DNA of 64,000 bases from Pseudomonas sp. NC02 (GCF_002874965.1 NZ_CP025624.1:2108001-2172000); one strand, 5' to 3'; counted from the first letter of the stretch, positions 53,951-63,892 are shown. The notes: a model not told the origin generated them from the letters alone. A program made the numbers and translations.

Positions 53951-54570
53951 CCGCAGATGACCTGCACTGCATTGCGCGCCAGGGTGATCAATTCGGCGTG
54001 GGGTTTGCCCGCCCGTGCACGAATCGAAAGGCTGTGCACCAAAGACGCGGCGAGGACGGCGACGGCTGCCGGGTCTGCACCACCTTTCAACTCGCCGGCC
54101 TCGATGGCCGTGCGCAAGCGGGTTTCGAGATGGGCGTCGAGTGCGTCGAGGCGCTGCAAAAGCACGGCGCGAATCTCCGCATCCTCCACCGCTTCAGTGG
54201 TCGCGGTGCCGATGATAAAGCAGCCCCGTGGCTCGCCATCCCCCGAAAAGTAGATCGACAACTGGCCTTCATATAAGCGCATCAACGCCTCTGCGAGGGT
54301 CAGGCTCGGGTCGTCCAGCGCCTCGTCGATGGCGGCAGAAGCGAGACCCCAATACTGCTCAAGTGCCTTGAGGTAGATCGCGTGTTTGTCGCCGAACGCG
54401 GCGTACAGGCTTGGCCTGTTCATCCCGGCGGCGGTGGCGATGCTGTCCAGTGAGGCGCCGGAATAGCCGGTGCTCCAGAACACCCCGAGGGCTTTTTGCA
54501 TTGCCGTTTCGGGGTCGTAGGCCCGTGGGCGGCCACGGCCTTTTGCCTCTGTGATCTTTTTTTGTGCCAT
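53947..54570 (-). CDS. TetR-family transcriptional regulator
   Basis: The 207-residue protein has an N-terminal TetR HTH (about 25-65: ALGVFWSTGYSGASLDSIATAAGMNRPSLYAAFGDKHAIYLKAL) and a helical ligand domain with RGCFIIGTATTEAVED. It is divergent from the EmrAB-like pump genes 104 bp away, so it most likely represses them and responds to an exported toxic compound. ATG 54570 (MAQKK) is used; ATG 54579 is possible. Confidence 0.92.
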   Translation of the reverse strand: MAQKKITEAKGRGRPRAYDPETAMQKALGVFWSTGYSGASLDSIATAAGMNRPSLYAAFGDKHAIYLKALEQYWGLASAAIDEALDDPSLTLAEALMRLYEGQLSIYFSGDGEPRGCFIIGTATTEAVEDAEIRAVLLQRLDALDAHLETRLRTAIEAGELKGGADPAAVAVLAASLVHSLSIRARAGKPHAELITLARNAVQVICG

Positions 54571-54674
54571 GGCGTACAAAAATCCTTGAGTAGAGGTGGG
54601 TGGGTCGATATTCTTGCATCATCGCACAAAATTAAGGCCTCAGAAATCCCGGGCTCAGCAAAGGTGATTCGATC

Positions 54675-55706
54675 ATGAGCAATGCGTTGGAAAACACGAC
54701 CCGCACCCCCTGGCGTTCACTGTTGATGGTGGGCTTTCCGGTACTCATTGCAGCGGCCGGGTATGTGTATTACCTCAAGGATGCGCCGTACGTATCCACC
54801 GATAACGCGTATGCCCGAGTGGCGAAGGCGTCGATCAATGCGCGGGTATCCGGGCAGGTCGTGGAGATCGCCGTGGAAGACAACCAGTCGGTACACAAGG
54901 GGCAGGTACTGCTGCGTATCAACCCCGAGCCGTTCCAGGTCGCGGTCGAGCGTGCGCAGGCGCAATTGAGCGTGGCGCGCCTGCGGATTGAAGGCCTCAA
55001 GGCCAGCTACCGGCAACAGCAGGCAGAGTTGCAGGCGGCCAAGGAATCGGCGGGTTTCGACCAGAAGGAATTCGCCCGCAAAAAGGCCCTGGTGGCCACC
55101 GAGTTCGTGTCCCAGGCCGTGTTCGAACGGGCCGATACCGACCTGAAAGTCGCCCGGCAACGCGTGGCGTCCGTCGAGCAGCAGATCGCCAATACGGTGG
55201 TGGCGCTGAACGGCAATCCCGACATCGAAATCGACCGACACCCGGCGATTCGCGAGGCCCAGGCGCAGCTCGACGAGGCGCAACTCTACCTCTCGTACGC
55301 GACGGTCTATGCCCCCGACGACGGCGTGGTGGCCAAGGTGGATGACGTGCAGGTCGGCGATTACCTGAACAGCGGCGCGCCGGCCTTCGCCTTGCTGTCG
55401 CCCCGTCGCACCTGGGTCGAGGCCAACTTTCGCGAAACCCAGATGACCCATATGCGAGCCGGTCAGCAGGCAACCATCAAGCTCGACACTTACCCGGATC
55501 ATCCCTTCAAGGCGCACATCACCAGCCTGAGCCCGGGCGCCGGTGCCGACTTCGCGCTGTTGCCGCCGGAAAACGCCACCGGCAACTGGGTCAAGGTGGT
55601 GCAGCGGGTGCCGGTGCGCCTGGAACTGGACGATGCCAACGCGGACTTGCCGCTGTTCTCCGGCACCAGCGCCACGGTGACGGTTGATATCAGGACCGGC
55701 CCATGA
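54675..55706 (+). CDS. EmrA/HlyD-type membrane fusion protein
   Basis: The 343-residue protein has a short cytoplasmic start, a single membrane helix (about 15-33, LLMVGFPVLIAAAGYVYYL) and a periplasmic body. The body holds a lipoyl half (YVSTDNAYARVAKASINARVSGQVVEI), a long coiled coil (about 85-185) and a beta-barrel (TYPDHPFKAHITSLSP). It links the inner-membrane pump to the outer-membrane channel. It overlaps the MFS gene by 4 bp. The TetR regulator is divergent. A strict AGGAG site was not seen; ATG 54675 is chosen for family fit. Confidence 0.93.
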   Translation: MSNALENTTRTPWRSLLMVGFPVLIAAAGYVYYLKDAPYVSTDNAYARVAKASINARVSGQVVEIAVEDNQSVHKGQVLLRINPEPFQVAVERAQAQLSVARLRIEGLKASYRQQQAELQAAKESAGFDQKEFARKKALVATEFVSQAVFERADTDLKVARQRVASVEQQIANTVVALNGNPDIEIDRHPAIREAQAQLDEAQLYLSYATVYAPDDGVVAKVDDVQVGDYLNSGAPAFALLSPRRTWVEANFRETQMTHMRAGQQATIKLDTYPDHPFKAHITSLSPGAGADFALLPPENATGNWVKVVQRVPVRLELDDANADLPLFSGTSATVTVDIRTGP

Positions 55707-57157
55707 ACGGCGCACGTACTCTCCGGTTTGCGGCGTTGCTGGTGACCTGGTTGCAGGCGGTCAACGTGTCGCTGCCGAACTCGGCCCTGCGGTTTGTGCA
55801 GGGCAGTTTGTCGATGACGGATGACGAGGCGGGGTGGATCTTCACGTCGTACCTGGCGGCCAGCGCGATTACATTGCCGGTGGCTCAGTGGCTTGCTGCG
55901 CGCTTCGGCGTGAAGGCGGTTTACCAGGCGGCGATGCTGATCTTCGCCCTCGGCCTGCTGCTCGCGACACAGGCCACCACCTCACTGCAATTCGTCGGCG
56001 CGCGGATCATCCAGGGTGCTGCCAGCGGCGTGTTGGCGCCGCTGTCGATGGCCATCGCCCTGGAGACATTGGCCCCGACGCAACGGCCAAAATTCGGCCC
56101 GTCATGGACGGCGATCGGGTTGCTGGGGATTGTCAGCGGCCCGGCGATTGGCGGCTGGATCAGCGAGCATTTCGGCTGGCGCTGGATGTTCTACGCCAGC
56201 CTGCCGCTGTTGGCTTACGCCTTCTTGATCGTGGCGATGTTGCAGCAGGAAAAGAAAGCCAACAGCGCTGCTGCGTTTGATTTCGCAGGCTTCGCCAGCT
56301 TCACCCTCGGCGTGATCGGCCTGCAAATGGTCCTCGACCGTGGCCAGCGCCTGGAGTGGTTCGACTCGCCCGAGATCTGGCTGGAAGCCGCCACCAGTGC
56401 CCTGGGGTTCTACCTGTTCGCAATGCACCGGTTCACCTCGAGCACACACTTCATCAGCAAGGGGTTGTTGCGCGACCGCAACTTCGTGCTGTCGACCATC
56501 CTGTTCTTCGCCGTCGGTTTCGTGCTGCTGCCGACCATGGCGATGACCTCGCCGATGCTGGATGAACTGCTGGGCTTCCCGCCCGACACCACAGGCTTCC
56601 TCACCATCCCCCGTGGCGTGGGGCTGCTGGGTGCGTTCTGGCTGATGAACAAGGTGCCTGCGCATCTCGACGGCCGCCCATTTGTGGTCGCCGGGATCGC
56701 CGTGGTGATCTACGCCAACCACTCGATGCTCGGCTATTCACCCTTGATGGACGGCTGGCCGGTGGCAGTGGCTGGCGCAATCCAGGGCGCGGGCCTGGGC
56801 CTGCTGATGCCGGCGCTTTCCCGGGTGGCGTTCAGCACCCTCGACCCGACGTTGCGCCCCGAAGGCAGCGGGCTGTTCAACCTGTCCCGCGTCTACGGCA
56901 GCACCCTGGGTGTGGCGGTGGTGCAGTGGTTCTTCTTCAACAACACCCAAGCGATGCACGTGGCGCTGGCCGGCCACCTGACTGTGCATTCGGTCCCCGC
57001 ATCGACGCCCCTGGCGGGATTCGCCGCGCTGAACGAAGCCATCACCGGCCAGGCCGCCTTCATCGCGGTGGTCGGCCAATTCAAGATTCTGCTGTGGGCA
57101 ATGCTGGTGGTGAGCCCGCTGGTGCTGCTGCTGCGTAAACCTGTCACGACCCACTAG
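55703..57157 (+). CDS. EmrB-like MFS drug transporter (DHA2, 14 helices)
   Basis: The 484-residue protein has about 14 membrane helices and DHA2-type motifs (AAQ/VSLPNSALRF near the start, QWLAARFGVKAVYQ motif A, GIVSGPAIGGWISEHFGWRWMF motif C). It is the proton-driven inner-membrane unit of the tripartite pump formed with the EmrA-like and NodT-like proteins. The predicted export of drugs or phenolic compounds is a family-level expectation. Translational overlap (ATGA) with the preceding gene supports a complex. Confidence 0.92.
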   Translation: MNGARTLRFAALLVTWLQAVNVSLPNSALRFVQGSLSMTDDEAGWIFTSYLAASAITLPVAQWLAARFGVKAVYQAAMLIFALGLLLATQATTSLQFVGARIIQGAASGVLAPLSMAIALETLAPTQRPKFGPSWTAIGLLGIVSGPAIGGWISEHFGWRWMFYASLPLLAYAFLIVAMLQQEKKANSAAAFDFAGFASFTLGVIGLQMVLDRGQRLEWFDSPEIWLEAATSALGFYLFAMHRFTSSTHFISKGLLRDRNFVLSTILFFAVGFVLLPTMAMTSPMLDELLGFPPDTTGFLTIPRGVGLLGAFWLMNKVPAHLDGRPFVVAGIAVVIYANHSMLGYSPLMDGWPVAVAGAIQGAGLGLLMPALSRVAFSTLDPTLRPEGSGLFNLSRVYGSTLGVAVVQWFFFNNTQAMHVALAGHLTVHSVPASTPLAGFAALNEAITGQAAFIAVVGQFKILLWAMLVVSPLVLLLRKPVTTH

Positions 57158-57175
57158 TTTTCCGGAGTGTGCGTA

Positions 57176-58555
57176 ATGAAATCCCATGGGCTTGTTATCA
57201 CGGCCGTCATGACCCTGTCCGCGTGTTCGGTTGGCCCGGACTATAAGGCGCCGTCCGTTACCGCTTCGCCGCACTATGACGTGCAGGCTGAGCAGCACGT
57301 TTCCTTCAGTCAGAAGGTCAGCGTCGACTGGTGGTCGACCTTTCATTCCGAAACGCTCGACAGCGTGATGCGCCGGGCGATTGCCGGCAACCTTGAGCTG
57401 ACGGCAGCGGACGCGACGTTGCGTCAGGCCGCCGCTTCGGTGGCTGCGGCCGAGGGTGCACTTTTCCCGCAGGTGGATTTCGCCGCGCAAGCGGGCCGCC
57501 AGCGCGTGCACAACGCCGCGCGGCCAGCGGTGACGAACTTCTATGGCGTCGGGCCGCAGGTCAGTTTCGACCTCGACGTATTCGGCGGCAATCAGCGCCG
57601 GGTCGAGCAACAGCAGGCATTGGCCGATTTCCAGCAGCATCGCTTCGAGGCGGCGTACCTGACGCTGACGGGCGACGTCGCCAGCCAGGCGTTGCTGATG
57701 GCCTCGGCCAGCGCGCAGATGGAAGCGGTGCAGACCTTGCTCGCCACCGACGCGAAAAACCTCGAACTGGTGCGCGCGGCGCAACACAGCGGCACGACGA
57801 CGCAGCTCGATGTCTCCCTGGCCGAAACGCGACTGGCGCAGGACCGCACCCTGTTGCCACCACTCGCCCAGCAGCGCGATGCGGCGCGGCATGCGCTGTC
57901 GATCCTGGCGGGCAAGGGCCCGGCGGATTGGCGCGCACCGGATTTCGAACTGGCTGGATTTGCCTCGGCCTCCACGCTGCCGGTCAGCTTGCCGTCCGAA
58001 CTGGCCCACGACCGCCCGGACGTGCTGCAAGCCGAAGCCGAATTGCATGCGGCCAGCGCGGCGGTCGGCGTGGCCACCGCCAATCTTTATCCCCGTGTGG
58101 AGTTGTCCGCGTCACTGGCCCAGGCCGCGTCGGGCAATGGTGGTACGGCGCTGTGGGGTTTTGCCGCCGGGTTGGCGGGGCCGATCTTCGATGGCGGAAC
58201 TCTCAAGGCAGAGCGCCAGGCCGCCGTGGAGGGCTACAACGCCGCGCTTGCCAACTATCAGCAGACCGTCATCAAGTCCTTCGGCCAGGTCGCAGACACC
58301 TTGCAGGCGATCAACCACGACGCCGAGGAGTACCAGGCACAGACCGCCGCGCTACAGGCCGCCGCCAACAGTTTGCGCCTGAACCAGCAGGCCTATGGGG
58401 CAGGAGAAAACGGGCTGTTGCAAGTGCTGGAGGCACAACGCGCCTATGAGCAGGCCCTGCTCGGGCAGATCCGGGCGAGCACCGCCCAACATCTAGACAC
58501 CGTGCGGTTGTTCGTGGCGCTCGGTGGTCGCTCGGTCAACGATTTCAAACGCTAG
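57176..58555 (+). CDS. NodT-type outer-membrane efflux lipoprotein
   Basis: The 459-residue protein has a lipobox (LSAC, Cys 17) and the two outer-membrane-factor repeats. GPDYKAPSV is followed by long helical hairpins such as LELTAADATLRQAAASVAAAEG and LRLNQQAYGAGENGLLQVLEAQRAYEQA. It forms a trimeric channel through the outer membrane and completes the pump. ATG 57176 with GGAG upstream is preferred to GTG 57167. An aldo/keto reductase gene follows 12 bp later. Confidence 0.93.
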   Translation: MKSHGLVITAVMTLSACSVGPDYKAPSVTASPHYDVQAEQHVSFSQKVSVDWWSTFHSETLDSVMRRAIAGNLELTAADATLRQAAASVAAAEGALFPQVDFAAQAGRQRVHNAARPAVTNFYGVGPQVSFDLDVFGGNQRRVEQQQALADFQQHRFEAAYLTLTGDVASQALLMASASAQMEAVQTLLATDAKNLELVRAAQHSGTTTQLDVSLAETRLAQDRTLLPPLAQQRDAARHALSILAGKGPADWRAPDFELAGFASASTLPVSLPSELAHDRPDVLQAEAELHAASAAVGVATANLYPRVELSASLAQAASGNGGTALWGFAAGLAGPIFDGGTLKAERQAAVEGYNAALANYQQTVIKSFGQVADTLQAINHDAEEYQAQTAALQAAANSLRLNQQAYGAGENGLLQVLEAQRAYEQALLGQIRASTAQHLDTVRLFVALGGRSVNDFKR

Positions 58556-58567
58556 TGGAGCAAACAC

Positions 58568-59512
58568 ATGAGCTATTACGATGCACTTCGCGATACCCGT
58601 TTTCCTTTGCAGCATGGTTCGGGCGCGATGCCGGCGGTGGGGTTCGGGACGCTGTTCAGGGATTTGACGGCCACCACCCAGGCGGTCACGCAAGCGTTGG
58701 AGGCGGGCTTTCGCCATTTCGATTGTGCGGAGCGTTATGGCAACGAAGCGCAGGTCGGCGCGGCGATTCACGATGCGGTTGCGGCCGGTAAAGTCCGGCG
58801 CGAGGACCTGTTCATCACCGCCAAGCTGTGGAACAACAACCATCGGCCCGAGCGTGTGGTGCCGGCGTTCGAAGCCAGTTGCCGCCGGCTTCAGGTGGAG
58901 GTGATCGACTGCTACATGATCCATACGCCGTTTGCGTTTTTGCCGGGTGACGAGCTGCACCCACGGGATGCGTTTGGGCATGTGTTGTATGACTCGGGGG
59001 TGACGTTGATCGAGACGTGGCGGGTGCTTGAGCGTCTGGTGGATGAGGGGCGTTGCAAGTCCATCGGGGTGTCGGATATCAGCCTGGAAACGCTGCGGGA
59101 GTTGGTGGCGGTGGCGCGGATAAAGCCTGCGGTGGTGCAGGTTGAGTCACACCCTTATCTGCCGGAGTGGGAGCTGTTGGAGTTTTGCAGGCAGCATGGG
59201 ATTGTGGTGTTGGCGTTTGCGCCGTTGGGGCATGGGATGAGGCCGCGGGTGCTGGATGAACCGGTGATTACCGGGATTGCACGGCGGGTGCGGAAGACGC
59301 CGGCTCAGGTTGCGTTGGCGTGGTCGGTGCAGCGTGGGGTGGCGTTTTTGACCTCGTCGGTGACGCCGGCGCGGATACGGGAGGATGCGGATATTTCTAC
59401 GTTGCCGCAGGTGGCGATGCGTGAGATTGAGCAGGACATTACGACCCGGGTTCGTTTTAATCCGGTGATGGATACTGGGGTGTTGGGGTTTATTTCGCGG
59501 GAGAAGTGTTGA
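58568..59512 (+). CDS. Aldo/keto reductase
   Basis: The 314-residue protein has the AKR tetrad: Asp and Tyr in FDCAERYGNE, Lys in ITAKLWNNN, His in CYMIHTPF. The NADPH-binding end is RVRKTPAQVALAWSVQRGV. It reduces an aldehyde or ketone with NADPH. Since it is 12 bp after the efflux operon it may detoxify the compound the pump exports, but this is inferred. Its second half (from about 58980) is unusually G/T-rich and C-poor on the coding strand, and the gene ends next to the large palindrome. Confidence 0.9.
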   Translation: MSYYDALRDTRFPLQHGSGAMPAVGFGTLFRDLTATTQAVTQALEAGFRHFDCAERYGNEAQVGAAIHDAVAAGKVRREDLFITAKLWNNNHRPERVVPAFEASCRRLQVEVIDCYMIHTPFAFLPGDELHPRDAFGHVLYDSGVTLIETWRVLERLVDEGRCKSIGVSDISLETLRELVAVARIKPAVVQVESHPYLPEWELLEFCRQHGIVVLAFAPLGHGMRPRVLDEPVITGIARRVRKTPAQVALAWSVQRGVAFLTSSVTPARIREDADISTLPQVAMREIEQDITTRVRFNPVMDTGVLGFISREKC

Positions 59513-59525
59513 GTTTGGCCGGAGG

Positions 59526-60007
59526 AGGGGGGGACATATCCGTTATTTAGGTTATGGCTACTTATGGTTTCGCTCTTACAGCGAGTCACTTTGCAAAAGC
59601 GGCAGGGGGCAGTTAGATCAAGATCAAAAGTAAGAGCACGGCTGCCTGAGAGCCGACCTGAGTGTTAAAAGCAAAGGCAAAAGCTGCTTTTCTGTAGGAG
59701 CTGGCTTGCCGGCGATGCAGACAACTCGGTGAATCAGACACACCGAGGTGATGCCATCGCCGGCAAGCCAGCTCCTACAGTGGACCGTGCCCGCTTTAGC
59801 TTTTGATTTGGCTTTTAAACACTCAAGCCGGCCGGTAGGCCGCTGTGCTGTTGATCTGCTTTTGATCTTGATCTTGGGCACACCGAGCCTAGGCGAGGTG
59901 CCGAGTGGTGGGGCAAGAGCGTTTTGCTTACTTTTGCGCTTTTCAAAAGTGAGCCGCTGTAAGAGCGGAACCAATACAAGCCATCACCCAAATAACGGAT
60001 ATGCCCC
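59526..60007. repeat. 480-bp nested palindromic element (MITE-like)
   Basis: The two ends are imperfect mirror copies: CATATCCGTTATTTAGG (from 59535) with CTCTTACAGCG matches, inverted, CGCTGTAAGAG and CCCAAATAACGGATATG (to 60002). Inside, GATCAAGATCAAAAG mirrors CTTTTGATCTTGATC. At the centre lies another REP-like pair, TGTAGGAGCTGGCTTGCCGGC with GCCGGCAAGCCAGCTCCTACA (59695-59780). The whole block can therefore fold into one very long hairpin. It has no reading frame of note. It fills the gap between the aldo/keto reductase and marR genes. Its class resembles the R-type intergenic repeats of P. fluorescens; the exact family was not assigned. Confidence 0.88.
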
Positions 60008-60469
60008 CTAACCCAACAACGCCCGAGCAAACTCATCAGACGCAATAAAGTCCATGGCCTTGCGCAACTCGCAAGCCGCCTCAGCCCCAAACACCTCATC
60101 AAACCGCACCGCCATCTGCCTGGACACCACCCGCGCCTCTTCGTATTTACGCTGCCCCGCGTCGGTCAACAGCACCCGCCGGCTGCGGCGGTCCAACTCA
60201 TCCACCCGCAACACCACAAGCCCATCCCGCACCAGCGGCTTGAGCGTATGCCCCAGGGCCGACAAATCCATCACCAACGACTGCGCCAGGTCGCGCATCT
60301 TCGGAGCGTCCCCATTGGCGATGTGGTTCATCAGCGAATACTGGGTGGCCTTCAAACCAAACGGCGCAAACGCCTCGTCATAGATCTGCGCCATACGACG
60401 GGACGCGCGCCGCACGGCTCCGTTGGAACAGGTGCTCGGGCTATTCAGGACAGGCGGTGCGCATTTCAC
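60008..60469 (-). CDS. MarR-family transcriptional regulator
   Basis: The 153-residue protein has the MarR winged helix: FGLKATQYSLMNHIANGDAPKMRDLAQSLVMDLSALGHTLKPLVRDGLVVLRVDELDRRSRRVLLTDAGQRKYEEA. This covers the recognition helix and the wing (DRRSRRV). It is divergent from the RND pump genes (about 235 bp apart) and probably represses them, with the inducer being a pump substrate. Its stop codon lies at the edge of the palindromic element. Its coding strand is G-rich near the 3' end. Confidence 0.9.
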   Translation of the reverse strand: MKCAPPVLNSPSTCSNGAVRRASRRMAQIYDEAFAPFGLKATQYSLMNHIANGDAPKMRDLAQSLVMDLSALGHTLKPLVRDGLVVLRVDELDRRSRRVLLTDAGQRKYEEARVVSRQMAVRFDEVFGAEAACELRKAMDFIASDEFARALLG

Positions 60470-60703
60470 AGGCTGATCACTCGCTACAGATCAAGGGTTA
60501 ACCGAACGTTAATCCGGCAAGATGAATATTGACACATGCTGCAACAAATTAGTTGCGTATGCCACTAAACGCTATATCGTGGCATATGCCTCTATTTTGA
60601 CCGGATGTCAGTGCAGTTGGCCCGGAACACAGACGGGCGGGGCAGGAGGGAAGCGCTGTTCGGTACCTCCTTCAGTCATCAACTTCCTGTCTGGATCACA
60701 TCT

Positions 60704-63700
60704 ATGCTCAACCTCGTGCGCATCGCATTGCGGCGCCCCTATACCTTCCTGGTATTGGCTATTTTCATTCTGATTGTGGGCCCGCTCGCGGCCTGGCGTA
60801 CCCCGACCGACATCTTCCCCGAAATTCGCATCCCCGTGATTGCCGTGATCTGGCAGTACACCGGCTTGCCGCCGGACCAGATGGCCGGCCGCATCACCTC
60901 GCCGTTCGAGCGGGTGCTGACCACCACGGTCAACGACATCCGCCATATCGAGGCGCAATCGCTGAACGGCTACGGCATCGTCAAGGTGTTCTTCCAGCCG
61001 GGAGTCAACATCAGTACGGCCAACGCGCAGATGACGTCGGTGTCCCAGGCCATCCTGCGTCAACTGCCGCCGGGCACCACGCCGCCGCTGATCCTCAACT
61101 ACAGCGCCTCGACAGTGCCGATCGTGCAGTTGGCGTTGTCCGGCAAAGGCCTCAGCGAACAGAAACTCGGTGACCTGGGCCTCAACACCGTGCGCCTGAT
61201 GCTGACCACGGTGCCCGGTGCCGCACTGCCATACCCCTTCGGCGGCAAGACCCGCCAGGTGCAGATCGACCTCGACTCCGCACGCATGCAGGCCCGTGGT
61301 CTCTCGGCGCAGGACGTGGCCACTGCCCTGGCCACGCAGAACCTGATCACCCCGGTGGGCACGCAAAAGATCGGCAGCTACGAGTTCAACCTGCAACTGA
61401 ACAACTCGCCGACGGACTTCCACGACCTGGAAAACCTGCCGATCAAGACCGCCGACGGCACCACGGTGTTGATTCGTGACGTGGCCACGGTGCGTGACGG
61501 CAACCCGCCGCAGACCAACATCGTGCACGTCAATGGCAACCGCTCCGTGCTGCTGCCGGTGCTCAAGACCGGTTCGGCGTCGACCCTCGGGGTGATCGCC
61601 GGGATCAAGGACAAACTGGCCGACAACAAAGGCGCCTTGCCGCCCAACCTGAATATCGACCTGATCGGCGACCAGTCGCTGTTCGTGCGCTCGGCCATCA
61701 GCGGCGTCGCCCGGGAAGGGATCATTGCCGCCGCGTTGACCAGCCTGATGATCCTGTTGTTCCTCGGCAGTTGGCGCTCCACGGTGATCATCGCCACGTC
61801 GATCCCGCTGGCCATCCTGTCGTCGATTGCGACGCTGTCGGCGCTCGGCGAAACCCTCAACATCATGACCCTCGGCGGCCTGGCATTGGCCGTGGGGATC
61901 CTGGTGGATGACGCTACGGTGACCATCGAAAACATCAACTGGCACCTGGAACAGGGCAAGCCGGTGGAGACGGCGATCCTCGACGGCGCGGCGCAGATCG
62001 TCACGCCGGCGTTCGTGTCGCTGCTGTGTATCTGCATCGTGTTTGTGCCGATGTTTTTCCTGGAAGGCGTGGCGCGCTTCCTGTTTGTGCCGATGGCCGA
62101 AGCGGTGATCTTCGCGATGATCGCCTCGTTCATCCTCTCGCGAACCCTGGTGCCGACCCTCGCCAATTACCTGCTCAAGCCTCACGAACATCATGCGGAC
62201 GGTACGCCGGTGGTGGCGCCGTCGAGCAACCCGCTGGTGAAATTCCAGCGCGGGTTCGAGCGCCAGTTCGAGGCGTTTCGCGGGGTTTACCACGGGGCAC
62301 TGGAGAGTGCCTTGCACCACCGCCGTATCGCGGTGATCGCGATGCTGGCGTTCGTCGCCGTGTCGTTTGCGCTGGTGCCATTCCTGGGTCGCAACTTCTT
62401 CCCCGACGTCGACTCCGGGCAGATCCTGTTGCATGTGCGTGCACCGATCGGCACGCGGGTCGAGAGCAATGCGCGGCTGGTCTCGCAGATCGAGAACACC
62501 ATTCATAACGTGATCGAGCCCCGGGAGCTGGCGGCCATCGTCGACAATATCGGCCTGGCCATCAGCGGGATCAACGTGGCCTACAACAACACCGGCACCG
62601 TGGGTTCACAGGACAGCGACATCCAGATCAGCCTGAAAGAGGGCCATCGTCCCACCGCCGAATACATGCGCGAACTGCGGGAGCGGCTGCCCCGTGAATT
62701 CCCGAATGCGGTGTTCTCGTTCCCGGCTTCGGACATCGTCGGGCAGATCCTCAACTTCGGTTCTTCGGCGCCGGTGGATGTGCAAGTCAGCGGCAATAAC
62801 CTGCCCGCCAACTTCACCTACGCCAGCACGTTGCTGCGGGAAATCCGGCGGGTGCCGGGTGTGGTGGATGCGCGTATCCAGCAGTCGCGGCAACTGCCCA
62901 CGTTCAAGATCGATGTGGACCGTACCCAGGCCCAACTGGTGGGCCTGAACGAGCGCGATGTGACCAACAGCCTGGTGGTCAACCTGGCGGGTTCCAGCCA
63001 GGTGGCGCCGACGTTCTGGCTCAACCCGGCCAACGGCGTGTCTTATCCGATTGTGATGCAAACCCCGCAGTACGGCCTCGACACCCTGGCCGCCCTGCAT
63101 AACCTGCCCTTGAGCGGCAGCCCCGGTTCGGCGCAAGACCAGACCCTCGGCGGCCTGGCGTCCATCGAACGCAGCCACGCGAACTCGGTGGTGACCCAGT
63201 CGGACATCCAGCCGGTGGTCGAGGTGTTGACCGCAATCCAGGGCCGCGACCTCGGTGCCGTCGCCGCCGACATCCAGAAGATCATCGCCGCCCACGCCAG
63301 CGAAGTGCCCACCGGCTCCAAGGTGCTGTTGCAGGGCCAGGTGCAAACCATGAACGCGGCCTTCAGTGGCTTGCTGTTTGGCCTGCTTGGCGCGGTGGTG
63401 CTGATCTACCTGCTGATCGTGGTCAACTTCCAGTCCTGGGCTGACCCGTTCGTGATCATCACCGCCTTGCCGGCGGCGCTCGCGGGCATCGTGTGGATGC
63501 TGTTCATCACCCACACGCCGCTGTCGGTACCGGCGCTGACCGGGGCGATCATGTGCATGGGCGTGGCCACCGCCAACGCCATCCTCGTGGTGAGCTTCTG
63601 CCGCGAACGCCTGGCCGTGCACGGGGATGCGATGCAGGCGGCGCTTGAAGCCGGCTTTACCCGTCTGCGCCCGGTATTGATGACCGCGATTTCGATGATC

Positions 63701-63892
63701 ATCGGCATGGCGCCGATGGCGCTGAGCCTGGGGGAGGGCGGCGAACAGAACGCCCCGCTGGGCCGTGCGGTCATCGGCGGGCTGGCCTTCGCCACCATTG
63801 CCACGTTGTTCCTGGTTCCGCTGATTTTCAGTCTTGTGCACGGGCGGCGTCAGCACGCCACGCTTGCGACCACCGCCACTCAAGGGGTTTGA
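60704..63892 (+). CDS. RND efflux permease
   Basis: The 1062-residue protein has a first membrane helix at about 12-31, a large periplasmic loop, and the helix-4 proton relay Asp-Asp in GILVDDATVTIEN. It also has the second periplasmic loop and GAIMCMGVATANAILVVSF near the C-terminus, all typical of AcrB-type pumps. ATG 60704 (MLNLVRIALRRPYTF) is the natural start; the upstream 33 codons do not fit the family. The permease gene precedes its adaptor gene, less common than adaptor first. It should export drugs or solvents with the following adaptor. Confidence 0.93.
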   Translation: MLNLVRIALRRPYTFLVLAIFILIVGPLAAWRTPTDIFPEIRIPVIAVIWQYTGLPPDQMAGRITSPFERVLTTTVNDIRHIEAQSLNGYGIVKVFFQPGVNISTANAQMTSVSQAILRQLPPGTTPPLILNYSASTVPIVQLALSGKGLSEQKLGDLGLNTVRLMLTTVPGAALPYPFGGKTRQVQIDLDSARMQARGLSAQDVATALATQNLITPVGTQKIGSYEFNLQLNNSPTDFHDLENLPIKTADGTTVLIRDVATVRDGNPPQTNIVHVNGNRSVLLPVLKTGSASTLGVIAGIKDKLADNKGALPPNLNIDLIGDQSLFVRSAISGVAREGIIAAALTSLMILLFLGSWRSTVIIATSIPLAILSSIATLSALGETLNIMTLGGLALAVGILVDDATVTIENINWHLEQGKPVETAILDGAAQIVTPAFVSLLCICIVFVPMFFLEGVARFLFVPMAEAVIFAMIASFILSRTLVPTLANYLLKPHEHHADGTPVVAPSSNPLVKFQRGFERQFEAFRGVYHGALESALHHRRIAVIAMLAFVAVSFALVPFLGRNFFPDVDSGQILLHVRAPIGTRVESNARLVSQIENTIHNVIEPRELAAIVDNIGLAISGINVAYNNTGTVGSQDSDIQISLKEGHRPTAEYMRELRERLPREFPNAVFSFPASDIVGQILNFGSSAPVDVQVSGNNLPANFTYASTLLREIRRVPGVVDARIQQSRQLPTFKIDVDRTQAQLVGLNERDVTNSLVVNLAGSSQVAPTFWLNPANGVSYPIVMQTPQYGLDTLAALHNLPLSGSPGSAQDQTLGGLASIERSHANSVVTQSDIQPVVEVLTAIQGRDLGAVAADIQKIIAAHASEVPTGSKVLLQGQVQTMNAAFSGLLFGLLGAVVLIYLLIVVNFQSWADPFVIITALPAALAGIVWMLFITHTPLSVPALTGAIMCMGVATANAILVVSFCRERLAVHGDAMQAALEAGFTRLRPVLMTAISMIIGMAPMALSLGEGGEQNAPLGRAVIGGLAFATIATLFLVPLIFSLVHGRRQHATLATTATQGV

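Noticed and set aside
60608..62506. A 632-codon frame antisense to the RND permease
   Set aside because: The product is almost all His/Arg/Asp/Gln and lies opposite a clear RND permease; another shadow frame.
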